Source: Streptomyces adustus (GTDB taxonomy: Bacteria; Actinomycetota; Actinomycetes; Streptomycetales; Streptomycetaceae). From it: 40,715 nucleotides of DNA. The stretch covers positions 1 to 40,715 of the forward strand of contig NZ_VJZD01000062.1 of NCBI RefSeq assembly GCF_009377175.1, given 5' to 3'. The position numbers and the translations under genes were made by a program. Numbering within the stretch: position 1 is the first letter of the stretch; the number at the start of each line of letters is the position of its first letter. The notes under the pieces were generated by a model. The model ran no database searches. It was given only the letters and a program-made list of their open reading frames with translations, and was not told where the DNA came from. Positions 17,234 to 25,282 of the stretch are shown piece by piece.

Positions 17234-18691
17234 GAAGGAGACAAACGTCGCGGGGTGAGTGTCCGAGAGGTGCTGTCCTATCCGGCGCTCCAGCTCCGGC
17301 TGCTCGCCGGCCGGGCAGGTCTGGACCGGTCGGTCTCCTGGGCCCACGCCAGTGAGCTGGAGGATCCCACTCCGTGGCTGCTGGGCGCCGAGATCATCAT
17401 GACCACAGGACGTGCCCTGCCGCGATCGGCCGCGGGACAGCGCGCCTATCTGGAGCGGCTGGACGACGCCGGGGTGGCCGCGCTGGCCGTGTCCGTGCAG
17501 CTGCACATGCCACCGCTGCGGCAGGCGTTCTTCGACACCGCGGAGGAACGCGGCATGCCGGTCCTGGAAGTGCCGCTCGCCGTGCCGTTCATCGTGGTGG
17601 CGCAGGAGGTGGCGGCCGCGGTGCAGGAGGACTCCCGGCACCGGCTCGGCGCACAGCTCCAGGTGTTCGGGGCGCTGCGCTGGCTGGCGGCGGAGAACCT
17701 GGACACCGCGACGCTCTTCCGCCGTCTGGAGCATCTGTCCGGCTACGACATCCGGCTGTGCACCACGCAGGGCCGGCCCCTGCTGGCGGGGGTGCCCGTG
17801 CCCGAGCCGTCGCTGGTCCCCCAGTCCGCGGACGCCCCGCCGACCATCCCGGGCGGGTTCGTCCTGCCGGTGCCCTCGCCGGGCGGCACGGCCGGCTTCC
17901 TGATCGCACTCGAACGCGACGGCGCGCGCCCGGCCGGTCTGGCCGTGGTCCAGCACGTCGCGACCGTGGCCGCGCTCCAGCTCGCCGTCATCCGCACCGA
18001 GCGCGAGACGCTGCGCCGCGAGGGTACGGAGATCCTCGCCGAGATGCTCCAGGGCACCCTGGAGCAGGAGGCTGCCGAGCGCCGGCTGCTGCGCCACTCC
18101 ATCGAGGGCACGACCGAGCTGACCGTGGTGCGGGGCGTGACCGAGCAGGCGCTGCTGCGTGCCCTCGACGACGAGCCGTTCCTGTTGCTCAACCGTGGCG
18201 AGGACCGCTATCTGCTGGGTGCGCCCCGGCTGGCCGACACGGTCGCGGCGATGCCCGGCGTCGCCGCCGGGACCAGCCGGCCGTTGCCCTGCGGCGCGTC
18301 GCTGCGCATCGCCCAGCGCGAGGCCCGGTGGGCGGCCTCCCAGGCCGCGGCCTCCGGCCGTCCGCTGGTCCGGTACGGCAACGACCCGGCCGGCCGCTGG
18401 CTGCCCGACGACCCGGCGGCGCTGGACGCGCTCGTCGAGCAGGTGCTGGGCGAGGTGCTGCGCTACGACGCCGCCCACGACGCGCACCTTCTGCTGTCGG
18501 TGCGCACCTGGATGGAACGCGACCGGCGCACCGACGACGCGGCGGCCGCCCTGCACATCCACCCCAACACCCTCGCCTACCGGCTGCGCCGCTTCAGCGC
18601 GCTCACCGGCCGCGACCTCACGGCCACCGGGGCGTTCACCGAGGTCTGGATGGCGATCCGGTCGGCGGTGGAACTGGGGCTGCTGGACTGA
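17231..18691 (+). CDS. PucR-family transcriptional regulator
   Basis: A 486-residue regulator. The N-terminal PucR domain spans about 9-130 (VREVLSYPALQLRLLAGRAG, WLLGAEIIMTTG). The middle carries a GGDEF-like sensory region without the catalytic motif, and the C-terminal HTH_30 domain about 415-462 has VRTWMERDRRTDDAAAALHIHPNTLAYRLRRF. PucR-type proteins respond to nitrogen metabolites and control purine, ureide, amine or amino-acid catabolism. It is divergent from the ureohydrolase-permease genes, which are its likely targets. GTG at 17231 has no upstream ribosome site; transcription may begin at this codon. A GTG at 17255 with AAGGAG far upstream is an alternative. Confidence 0.9.
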   Translation: MEGDKRRGVSVREVLSYPALQLRLLAGRAGLDRSVSWAHASELEDPTPWLLGAEIIMTTGRALPRSAAGQRAYLERLDDAGVAALAVSVQLHMPPLRQAFFDTAEERGMPVLEVPLAVPFIVVAQEVAAAVQEDSRHRLGAQLQVFGALRWLAAENLDTATLFRRLEHLSGYDIRLCTTQGRPLLAGVPVPEPSLVPQSADAPPTIPGGFVLPVPSPGGTAGFLIALERDGARPAGLAVVQHVATVAALQLAVIRTERETLRREGTEILAEMLQGTLEQEAAERRLLRHSIEGTTELTVVRGVTEQALLRALDDEPFLLLNRGEDRYLLGAPRLADTVAAMPGVAAGTSRPLPCGASLRIAQREARWAASQAAASGRPLVRYGNDPAGRWLPDDPAALDALVEQVLGEVLRYDAAHDAHLLLSVRTWMERDRRTDDAAAALHIHPNTLAYRLRRFSALTGRDLTATGAFTEVWMAIRSAVELGLLD

Positions 18692-18715
18692 GCCGGTCGC
18701 GAAGGGGCCGGCTCA
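18689..18715. terminator. Short bidirectional hairpin over two stop codons
   Basis: TGAGCCGG at 18689-18696 pairs with CCGGCTCA at 18708-18715. It includes the stop codons of both convergent genes, so it may terminate in both directions. Confidence 0.5.
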
Positions 18716-19339
18716 CGCGCCCCGGTCCGACTGTGCCCGGTCCGCCTGTGCCCGGTCCTCGGCCTCCCGGGCCGCGCTCTCCAGCCGGGCGCGGTAGTCG
18801 TCCCACCACGCGGGGTCGTCCGACGCCATGCTGCCGTTCGTCTCGTTCATCCCGACTGCGCCGTCCAGGAGTTCCCTGAGGATGTCGGCGTGCCCGGCGT
18901 GCCGCTGGGTGTCGGCGATCACGCGCACCACGGCGTGATGCAGCGTGATCTCGGCCTTGTCGGCGGGCCACCACGGCACCTTGCCGACCGCGTCCAGGGG
19001 CAGCGTGTCGATCGTCGCGTCCGCGTGTGCCCAGGCGCGGCGGTAGAGCCCCACGATCTCCTCGCGCGTCTCGTCGGCGGTGGCCCACATGTCGGCGTTG
19101 GTCTCGGCCGCGTCCTCGAACCAGGGAGCCGGCTCGCCGGACGGCCGTCCGAAGGTGTCGCCGAGGTAGCCCAGCTCCACACTGGCCACGTGTTTGACCA
19201 GGCCCAGCAGGTTGGTGCCGGTCGGCGTCAGCGGGCGACGGATGTCGTACTCGCCCAGTCCTTCGAGCTTCCACAGCAGGGCGTCGCGGGCGGACTGGAG
19301 GTAGCGGTGCAGGTCGGCCTTGAGTTCGGTTGCGGTCAT
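18713..19339 (-). CDS. DinB-fold (DUF664) protein
   Basis: A 208-residue four-helix-bundle protein of the DinB superfamily. The putative metal-binding histidines are His about 50 (LGLVKHVASVELGYLG) and the pair in QRHAGHADILREL (about 147 and 150). PWFEDAAETNADMW and WWPADKAEITLHHAV match DUF664 members. Actinobacterial relatives include mycothiol-dependent transferases and metal-dependent hydrolases, but many have no known substrate. No ribosome site precedes ATG 19339; CAGACT lies six bases upstream and could be a -10 box of a leaderless transcript, though this is weak. The gene looks unrelated to its neighbours and probably stands alone. Confidence 0.87.
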   Translation of the reverse strand: MTATELKADLHRYLQSARDALLWKLEGLGEYDIRRPLTPTGTNLLGLVKHVASVELGYLGDTFGRPSGEPAPWFEDAAETNADMWATADETREEIVGLYRRAWAHADATIDTLPLDAVGKVPWWPADKAEITLHHAVVRVIADTQRHAGHADILRELLDGAVGMNETNGSMASDDPAWWDDYRARLESAAREAEDRAQADRAQSDRGA

Positions 19340-19387
19340 GGGGTCAGTCTGCCGGTCCGGCGATCTCTGTCCACCGGCTTTCCCGGT

Positions 19388-19415
19388 CCGGGCCGGCCCG
19401 AACGGACCGGCCCGG
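19388..19415 (-). terminator. Hairpin downstream of the arabinofuranosidase gene
   Basis: CCGGGCCGG at 19388-19396 pairs perfectly with CCGGCCCGG at 19407-19415, loop 10 bases, 12 bases past the stop at 19427. It is the probable end of the arabinan operon. Confidence 0.6.
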
Positions 19416-19426
19416 AACCGGAGGGA

Positions 19427-20941
19427 TCAGCCCAGCCGGATCACGTTCCAGGACAGCGGTTCCAGTACGGCCGTGAGGGTGCCGTCCGTGAGCGCCGTCC
19501 CCGCGACGGGGTGCGGGGTGACCCGGTCGGGATCGTCGAGGGTGTTGCGGGCGTCGGGGTCGGCGTCCGCGAGCGCAGTGTGCTCCACGACCTCGGTCAA
19601 CTCCAGTCCGCCGAGGGTGACTTCGAGCGGCAGCGCCTCGGTGCGGCTGCGGTTGACCGCGAAGACGGTGACGGTGCCGTCGTCGGCGCGCACGGCGGTG
19701 GCGTGCAGCAGGTCGGCCTCGCCGTACCGCTTCGTCTCGTACGTCGGTGAGTCGACGCGTACGTCGAGGACCCGGCCGCGGCCGTACCGCGAGGCCTGCG
19801 CGAACGGGAAGAACGTCGTCTGGCGCCAGGCCGCGCCGCCCGGCTCCGTCATGATCGGCGCGATGACGTTGACCAGCTGCGCGAGGCAGGCGACGGTGAC
19901 CCGGTCGGCGTGCCGCAGCAGGGCGATGAGCAGGGAGCCGAAGACGACGGCGTCGGTGACGCTGTAGTTGTCCTCCAGCAGGCGCGGCGCCTCGGGCCAG
20001 TCGTCCTGGGCGAAGGTGGTCGCCTGCTCCTGCCAGCGCGAGAGGTACCAGACGTTCCACTCGTCGAAGGAGAGGTTGATCCTCTTCTTGGACTTGAGCC
20101 GGGCGCCCACGTGGTCGCAGGTCGCCACCACGTTCTCGATGAAGGACTCCATGTCGACGGCGGAGGCGAGGAAGGAGTCGACGTCGCCGTCGAGCGGCTC
20201 GTAGTAGGCGTGCAGGGAGACATAGTCGACGACGTCGTACGTCTCCTCCAGGACCGTCGCCTCCCACTCGGCGAAGGTGGGCATCGACTGGCCGGATGAG
20301 CCGCAGGCGACGAGTTCGACACCCGGGTCGAGCTGGCGCATCGCGCGGGCGGTCTCGGCGGCGATCCGGCCGTACTCCCGGGCGGTCTTGTGGCCGGTCT
20401 GCCAGGGGCCGTCCATCTCGTTGCCCAGGCACCACAGCCGGATGCCGAACGGATCCTTGTCGCCGTGCGCGGCCCGCAGGTCGGACAGCGCGGTGCCGCC
20501 CGCGTGGTTGGCGTACTCCTGGAGTTCGAGGGCCTCGGCGACGCCGCGGGTGCCGAGATTGACGGCCATCATGGGCTCGGCCTGCGGGCCGATCTTCCGG
20601 AGGAAGGCGATGTACTCGGCCAGCCCGAAGCGGTTGGTCTCGGTGGAGTGCCAGGCCAGGTCGAGGCGGCGCGGGCGGTCCTCGACCGGGCCGACGGAGT
20701 CCTCCCACTTGTAGCCGGAGACGAAGTTGCCCCCGGGGTAGCGGATGGCGGTGACGCCGAGCTCGCGGACGAGGTCCAGGACGTCGGTGCGGATGCCGGC
20801 CTCGTCGGCCGCGGGGTGGCCCGGCTCGAAGACGCCGGTGTAGACGCAGCGGCCGAGGTGCTCGACGAACGAGCCGAAGACACGGGGGTCGACCTCACCG
20901 ATCGTGAAGGCGGGGTCGAGGGTGAAACGGGCGGTGTGCAT
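19427..20941 (-). CDS. Intracellular alpha-L-arabinofuranosidase, GH51
   Basis: A 504-residue GH51 enzyme without signal peptide, of usual length for cytoplasmic members. The acid/base Glu about 175 lies in LWCLGNEMDGPWQ and the nucleophile Glu about 294 in LSFDEWNVWY. IRYPGGNFVSGYKWED and DYVSLHAYY are also family motifs, and the C-terminal part is a beta domain. It releases arabinose from imported arabino-oligosaccharides by a retaining mechanism. ATG at 20941 follows AAAGG; an in-frame ATG at 20956 has no site. It follows the GH43 gene by 51 bases and is the last gene of the operon that starts at 25143. Confidence 0.93.
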   Translation of the reverse strand: MHTARFTLDPAFTIGEVDPRVFGSFVEHLGRCVYTGVFEPGHPAADEAGIRTDVLDLVRELGVTAIRYPGGNFVSGYKWEDSVGPVEDRPRRLDLAWHSTETNRFGLAEYIAFLRKIGPQAEPMMAVNLGTRGVAEALELQEYANHAGGTALSDLRAAHGDKDPFGIRLWCLGNEMDGPWQTGHKTAREYGRIAAETARAMRQLDPGVELVACGSSGQSMPTFAEWEATVLEETYDVVDYVSLHAYYEPLDGDVDSFLASAVDMESFIENVVATCDHVGARLKSKKRINLSFDEWNVWYLSRWQEQATTFAQDDWPEAPRLLEDNYSVTDAVVFGSLLIALLRHADRVTVACLAQLVNVIAPIMTEPGGAAWRQTTFFPFAQASRYGRGRVLDVRVDSPTYETKRYGEADLLHATAVRADDGTVTVFAVNRSRTEALPLEVTLGGLELTEVVEHTALADADPDARNTLDDPDRVTPHPVAGTALTDGTLTAVLEPLSWNVIRLG

Positions 20942-20992
20942 GGTCGCCTTTCGCATGGATGGTTCTGGATCGCCGACTGCAAATGACAGTTC

Positions 20993-21958
20993 CTAGCGGA
21001 CGATCGGCCAGCCGTCCCTCGTCCACTGGAGGGTGTTCAGGCCCAGCTTGGGGATGCCGGAGTCCTCCGCGTCGTAGTAGTGGTACGCGAGGATGTCCCG
21101 GCCCTTGTCGCGGAACACCGACTCGCCTCCGGTGCCGACGAAGCGTCCGTGTCCGGCCAGCAGCAGATCGCCGCCGCCCGCCAGCAGCGGGGTGCCCGTG
21201 CTGTCGGTGTACGGGCCGGTGACCTTCGTGGACCTGCCGACCCTGATCTTGTAGGTGGAGTTCACGCCGGAGCAGCAGGCGTCGTAGGAGGCGAGGAGGT
21301 AGTAGTAGCGGCCGTGGCGCACGACGGAGGGGCCTTCGACGGCGTACGGGGCGTCCGGGCGGGTCGCCAGGTGGTGGACGGTCGCTCCGGGCACGGCCCG
21401 GCCGGTGACGGGGTCGAGTTCGACCAGGCGGATGCCGGTCCAGTACGAGCCGAAGGCCATCCACAGCCTGCCGTCGGCCCGGACGACCGCGGGGTCGATG
21501 GCGTTCCAGGAGTCGGTCGTCCCGGAGGTGAAGACCTTGCCCCGGTCGGTCCAGGTGCCGGGCAGGCCGGAGCGGGAGGTGGCCACGCCGATCGCGGAGT
21601 GGTTGGTGCCCCAGGAGGAGACCGCGTAGTAGAGCCAGTACCGGCCGGCCCGGTAGGAGATGTCGGGCGCCCACGGGTCGCCGGTGGCGTTGTACTCGTA
21701 CCACCAACTCGGCGGTTCCGCGAAGGCGTTGCCCGCGTCGTCCCACTGTCTGCGGTCCTTCGACAGCCGGGCGCCGATGACCCCGCCCGTCGAATAGGCC
21801 ACGTAGCCGCCCGACTTCAGGCGGATGACGGTGGGGTCGTGGATGATCTGCTGGCCGGTGATCGGCTGCGGGTCGGGGTAGTCGGCGGCACGCGCGGTCG
21901 CGGGCAGCAGGGCGAGGAGGACGGCGGCGAGTACCGCCGGAAGTCTGAGACGCTGCAA
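20993..21958 (-). CDS. Secreted endo-arabinanase-type GH43 enzyme
   Basis: A 321-residue exported enzyme. The signal peptide runs to about residue 24 (LPAVLAAVLLALLPATARA). The five-bladed propeller has Asp about 41 (IIHDPTVIR), Asp about 155 (WNAIDPAVVR) and Glu about 208 (YAVEGPSVVRHGRYYYLLAS), the GH43 catalytic trio, plus a conserved GHGRFV. The pattern CCSGVNSTYKIRVGRS fits the arabinan endo-1,5-alpha-L-arabinanase group. It cuts arabinan outside the cell to oligomers for the adjacent ABC importer. The start is TTG at 21958 with AAGGAG nine bases upstream; no better start gives the signal peptide. It lies between the permease gene and the GH51 gene. Confidence 0.9.
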   Translation of the reverse strand: MQRLRLPAVLAAVLLALLPATARAADYPDPQPITGQQIIHDPTVIRLKSGGYVAYSTGGVIGARLSKDRRQWDDAGNAFAEPPSWWYEYNATGDPWAPDISYRAGRYWLYYAVSSWGTNHSAIGVATSRSGLPGTWTDRGKVFTSGTTDSWNAIDPAVVRADGRLWMAFGSYWTGIRLVELDPVTGRAVPGATVHHLATRPDAPYAVEGPSVVRHGRYYYLLASYDACCSGVNSTYKIRVGRSTKVTGPYTDSTGTPLLAGGGDLLLAGHGRFVGTGGESVFRDKGRDILAYHYYDAEDSGIPKLGLNTLQWTRDGWPIVR

Positions 21959-21980
21959 CTAGGTAGCTCCTTAAGGGGAG

Positions 21981-22844
21981 TTACTGCCCGGCGAGGCCGG
22001 TGTGGGCGACACCCGCCACGATCTGGCGCTGGAAGAAGACGAAGACGACGATCAGCGGCAGGCCCGCCATCAGGCCGCCGGCCATGAGCTGGGCCCACTG
22101 GATGCCGTAGGAGTTCATGACGGTCGCGATGCCGTTCGGCATGGTCATCAGGTCGGGGTTGTTGGTCACCATGTACGGCCACAGGAAGTTGTTCCAGGAG
22201 GCGATGAAGGTGAAGATGCCGACCGCCGCGAGGGAGGGGCGGGACAGCGGGAGCACGATGGTGAAGAAGACCCGCCACCGTCCTGCGCCGTCGATGAAGG
22301 CGGCCTCCTCCAGTTCGCGCGGGATGCCCTGGAAGAACTTGTACAGGATGTAGACCATGGCGGCGGGCGCGCACTGCGGCAGGATCATGCCCCAGTAGGT
22401 GTCGACCATGCCCATCTGCTGGACGGTGGTGAACAGCGGCACGCCGAGGACGGCGGGCGAGACCATGAGCCCGGTCATGACGAGGGCCAGCAGGGCGCCC
22501 TTGCCGCGGAACTCCGTGCGAGCGAAGCCGTATCCGGCGAGCGCGCTGACCACCAGCACCACGGTGGTGACACAGACCGAGACGACGAGCGAGTTGACGA
22601 ACCAGTCGGTGATGTTGCCGGTGTCGAAGATGGCCTTCCAGGCCTGGGCGGTCCAGGCCTTGGGCAGCCAGTGCGGGGGCACCTCGACGGCCTCGGTCTC
22701 GGACTTCAGGGAGGTGAACAGGGCCCACGCCAGGGGCGCCATCCACACCAGGGAGACGACGACGCCCAGCAGGGTGAGGACGATCTGGCTCGGCGTCCAG
22801 GGCTTGGCGGTACGGGACTTGACCGGGATCTGCGCGGTGGTCAT
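21981..22844 (-). CDS. Sugar ABC transporter permease (MalG type)
   Basis: A 287-residue inner-membrane protein with six predicted helices and the permease loop motif EEAAFIDGAGRWRVFFTIVLPL that docks the ATPase. With the permease encoded at 22841 it forms the channel of a carbohydrate ABC importer. Its ATG overlaps the stop of that gene by four bases (ATGA). Given the neighbouring arabinanase and arabinofuranosidase, the cargo is probably arabino-oligosaccharides. No ATPase gene is in the operon; Streptomyces importers of this class commonly share MsiK, so that is the expected partner. Confidence 0.92.
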   Translation of the reverse strand: MTTAQIPVKSRTAKPWTPSQIVLTLLGVVVSLVWMAPLAWALFTSLKSETEAVEVPPHWLPKAWTAQAWKAIFDTGNITDWFVNSLVVSVCVTTVVLVVSALAGYGFARTEFRGKGALLALVMTGLMVSPAVLGVPLFTTVQQMGMVDTYWGMILPQCAPAAMVYILYKFFQGIPRELEEAAFIDGAGRWRVFFTIVLPLSRPSLAAVGIFTFIASWNNFLWPYMVTNNPDLMTMPNGIATVMNSYGIQWAQLMAGGLMAGLPLIVVFVFFQRQIVAGVAHTGLAGQ

Positions 22845-23797
22845 CGCGCGCCCTCCTCACGCTTGCGCAGCAGCCACATCCGCGCGAAGGCGACGGACGC
22901 GATGATCACGAAGAAGATGATGGAGATCGCGGAGGCGTAGCCCACGCGGTAGCTGGTGAAGCCCTCCTCGAGGGTGTACTGCACGAAGGTGCGGGTCGAT
23001 TCCTCCGGTCCCGGCTGGAAGTCGTACATGACGACCGCCTGGTCGAAGACCTGGAGCGAGGCGAGGATCTGCAACGCCACGACGAGTCCGGTGATGTTGC
23101 GCAGCATGGGCAGGGTGATGTGCAGCATGCGGTGCCAGGCGTTCGCGCCGTCCAGCTTGGCCGCCTCGTAGAGGTGGTCGGGGATGGCCTGGAGGGCGGC
23201 GAGGTAGAGCAGGAAGCTGAAGCCGACCGTCCACCACAGGGTGCAGATCACCACGGCCGGCATCGCGTAGGCCTTGTCGGTGAGCCAGGGCGTCTCGATG
23301 CCGAGGACGTGGTCGACCATGCCGGTGCCGGGGTTGAACAGCCACTGCCAGAGGTTGGCGGCGACCGTCGACGGCAGCAGGAACGGGGCGAAGAAGCACA
23401 GCCGCCACAGCCACTTGGCGCGCTCGATGTGGTGGGCGAGCATCGCCATCAGGAATGCGAGGACGGTGATGCAGGGCACGACCAGGAGCGTGAAGTACGC
23501 GCTGTGGCCCAGGGAGTCCCAGACCAGCGGATCGTCCAGTGCCTCGCGGTAGTTGTCGAGGCCGACGAAGTTCGCGCCGACGCCGGAGATGTTGGCGTCG
23601 GTGAAGCTGAGGTAGACACCGCGCAGCACGGGCCAGATCACGAACAGCACGAACAGGGCGAGGAACGGGGCGATGAACCAGCCGCCGTGCTGGAGCCGTC
23701 GTCCCATGCGGTCGCGCAGGCTGTCGGTGCGCCCGGCGACGGCGATGTCGCGCGTCCGGGCGGGTACGAGAGCGGTCTCGGCGCTTGTCGTGCTCAT
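22841..23797 (-). CDS. Sugar ABC transporter permease (MalF type)
   Basis: A 318-residue membrane protein with six main helices. The N-terminus is cytoplasmic and the first helix is WFIAPFLALFVLFVIWPVLRGVYLSF. The ATPase-docking motif is YEAAKLDGANAWHRMLHITLPML. It pairs with the downstream MalG-type permease to move arabino-oligosaccharides inward. Its start codon shares one base with the stop of the binding-protein gene, and its stop overlaps the next start, so all three transport genes are translationally coupled. The frame extends further upstream only as a shadow of the binding-protein gene; ATG 23797 follows GGAGG at a short distance. Confidence 0.92.
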   Translation of the reverse strand: MSTTSAETALVPARTRDIAVAGRTDSLRDRMGRRLQHGGWFIAPFLALFVLFVIWPVLRGVYLSFTDANISGVGANFVGLDNYREALDDPLVWDSLGHSAYFTLLVVPCITVLAFLMAMLAHHIERAKWLWRLCFFAPFLLPSTVAANLWQWLFNPGTGMVDHVLGIETPWLTDKAYAMPAVVICTLWWTVGFSFLLYLAALQAIPDHLYEAAKLDGANAWHRMLHITLPMLRNITGLVVALQILASLQVFDQAVVMYDFQPGPEESTRTFVQYTLEEGFTSYRVGYASAISIIFFVIIASVAFARMWLLRKREEGAR

Positions 23798-25143
23798 CAG
23801 GAGGCACCTCCCTGCGCTGCGGTCCTGCCGTCCATGGGGTTCTTCATGACCAGCAGTTCTTCGAGGACGCTCTTCATCCGGCGGGCGGTCGCGTCGGGCT
23901 TGGCGGAGCCGAGGTTGGACGCGGCGATGACCGGTCCGATCCGGGAGGCGAGGGTGCCGGTGGAGCCCGCGAACCACACCTTCGGCTCGGTGGCCTGGTG
24001 GTCCATGGCGGAGACGTACTCGTTCTGCGGGGTGAGTCTCCGGTACGCGGCGGAGGACAGCGTCGGCCGGTAGGCGGGGATGTGGCCGCCCTCGGCCCAG
24101 ACGAGGGCGTTCTTGACGATGTACGCGGCCAGTCGGTGGGCGGCCTCGTTGGTGGCGCCGGAGCGGTCCGTCTGGTGGGGCAGGACGAAGGAGTGCGACT
24201 CGGCGTGGGTGGCCTGCGTGCCGAAGACGGGCGGCAGCGGGGTCGCGCCGTAGTCGATCTTCGCGCCGTTGTAGACGGGCACGGACCAGTTGCCCTCCCA
24301 GGTGAACGGCGCGCCGTTGATGAACTGTTCGGCGTCGGCGGCGCCCGCCTGGGCGTAGCCGTCGGTGACGTGCTGCCGCAGGAACTCCAGGACCTGGGTG
24401 GCCTTGTCCTCGTCGAAGGTGACCTGGGTGCGGGCGTCGTCGAAGTAGGTGCCGCCGAGCTGCTGGTAGAACGCGACGAAGAACCACCAGGAGAAATTCT
24501 GGTCGTTGGCGTGCAGGCCGAGGGTCTGGAGCCCGCTCTTGGTGGCCTTCTTGGCGGCCTTCAGGACGTCGAACCACTCCTGGGTGGAGGTGACCGGCAC
24601 GATACGGCCGTCGTCGCCGAGCAGTCCCGCCTTCTTCAGGACGTCCTTGCGGTAGAAGCAGAGCTGGACGTGGATGTCGAGCGGCAGCGCGTACAACGTG
24701 CCGTCGATGACGGCGCGTTTCCACAGCGCGGGGTTGAAGTCCGCCTCGTTCAGGCCGTACTTGGCGAGCAGGTCCATGTCCCAGGGGTCCAGCAGGCGGC
24801 CCGGGGCGAATCCGGCGACGCGTCCGAGGTGCATCACGCTGAGGTCGGGGGCGCGGCTGCCGGCGGCCGCCATGGCGAGTTTGGTGTAGTAGGGGTTGCC
24901 CCACTGGAGAGTGGAGTCCTTCACCGCGATGTCCGGTGTGGACTTCCGGAAGGCGTCCAGCATCGCGATCATGTTGTAGCCGTCGCCGCCGCTGAAGAGG
25001 TTCCAGTACCGCACGCGGGTCTGCGAGCCGGCGGCGAGCGCGTCGGCGCCGGTCCCGAGTGCGGCGAAACCGAAGCTGCCCGCGACGAACAACCCTCCGA
25101 GTCCGCCCAGGAGTTGCCTGCGATTCAGGTCAGGTCGTCCCAT
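23797..25143 (-). CDS. Sugar-binding protein of an ABC importer, Tat-type signal
   Basis: A 448-residue extracellular solute-binding protein of family 1. The N-terminus, DLNRRQLLGGLGGLFVAGSF, has a twin-arginine motif and hydrophobic core without a lipobox Cys, so Tat export is likely. How it stays at the surface is unclear. Mature features include TRVRYWNLFSGGDGYNMIAMLDAFRK, YALPLDIHVQLCFYRKDVLKKAGLL and WEGNWSVPVYNGAKIDYGATPLPP. It should deliver arabino-oligosaccharides to the two permeases that follow. ATG at 25143 is chosen for the signal peptide and the AGGGA just before it. A strong predicted promoter with an embedded palindrome lies about 95-125 bases upstream. Confidence 0.9.
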   Translation of the reverse strand: MGRPDLNRRQLLGGLGGLFVAGSFGFAALGTGADALAAGSQTRVRYWNLFSGGDGYNMIAMLDAFRKSTPDIAVKDSTLQWGNPYYTKLAMAAAGSRAPDLSVMHLGRVAGFAPGRLLDPWDMDLLAKYGLNEADFNPALWKRAVIDGTLYALPLDIHVQLCFYRKDVLKKAGLLGDDGRIVPVTSTQEWFDVLKAAKKATKSGLQTLGLHANDQNFSWWFFVAFYQQLGGTYFDDARTQVTFDEDKATQVLEFLRQHVTDGYAQAGAADAEQFINGAPFTWEGNWSVPVYNGAKIDYGATPLPPVFGTQATHAESHSFVLPHQTDRSGATNEAAHRLAAYIVKNALVWAEGGHIPAYRPTLSSAAYRRLTPQNEYVSAMDHQATEPKVWFAGSTGTLASRIGPVIAASNLGSAKPDATARRMKSVLEELLVMKNPMDGRTAAQGGAS

Positions 25144-25181
25144 TCCCTGCCCTAACTGTTCGAGAAATGCGAAAGAAACGC

Positions 25182-25207
25182 CGTTCGATCGTTCAGTGTC
25201 GTTCGAT
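25182..25207 (-). repeat. Direct repeat CGTTCGAT in the operon leader
   Basis: CGTTCGAT occurs at 25182-25189 and again at 25200-25207, 18 bases apart, with a related inverted TTCGAACG at 25229-25236. It lies in the 5' leader of the arabinan operon and may be a second regulator site. Confidence 0.4.
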
Positions 25208-25238
25208 ATTTCGGATAGCGCTCGCAACTTCGAACGGG

Positions 25239-25267
25239 ACCGTAGAGTCGAAGCGCTTCCGCGTCAA
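25239..25267 (-). promoter_or_regulatory. Predicted arabinan-operon promoter with LacI-type operator
   Basis: On the minus strand, TTGACG (25267-25262) and TACGGT (25244-25239) are separated by exactly 17 bases, a good housekeeping sigma promoter. The perfect palindrome GAAGCGCTTC with central CG, typical of LacI-family operators, sits at 25250-25259 inside the spacer. A bound repressor would block polymerase. Transcription would start near 25232, giving a leader of about 90 bases. No LacI-type gene is present in the window. Confidence 0.65.
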
Positions 25268-25282
25268 TGGTTTGCACACGAC

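Noticed and set aside
17255..18691. PucR start at GTG 17255
   Set aside because: AAGGAG lies about 15 bases away, too far, and the residues from 17231 are compatible with the family; kept only as an alternative.
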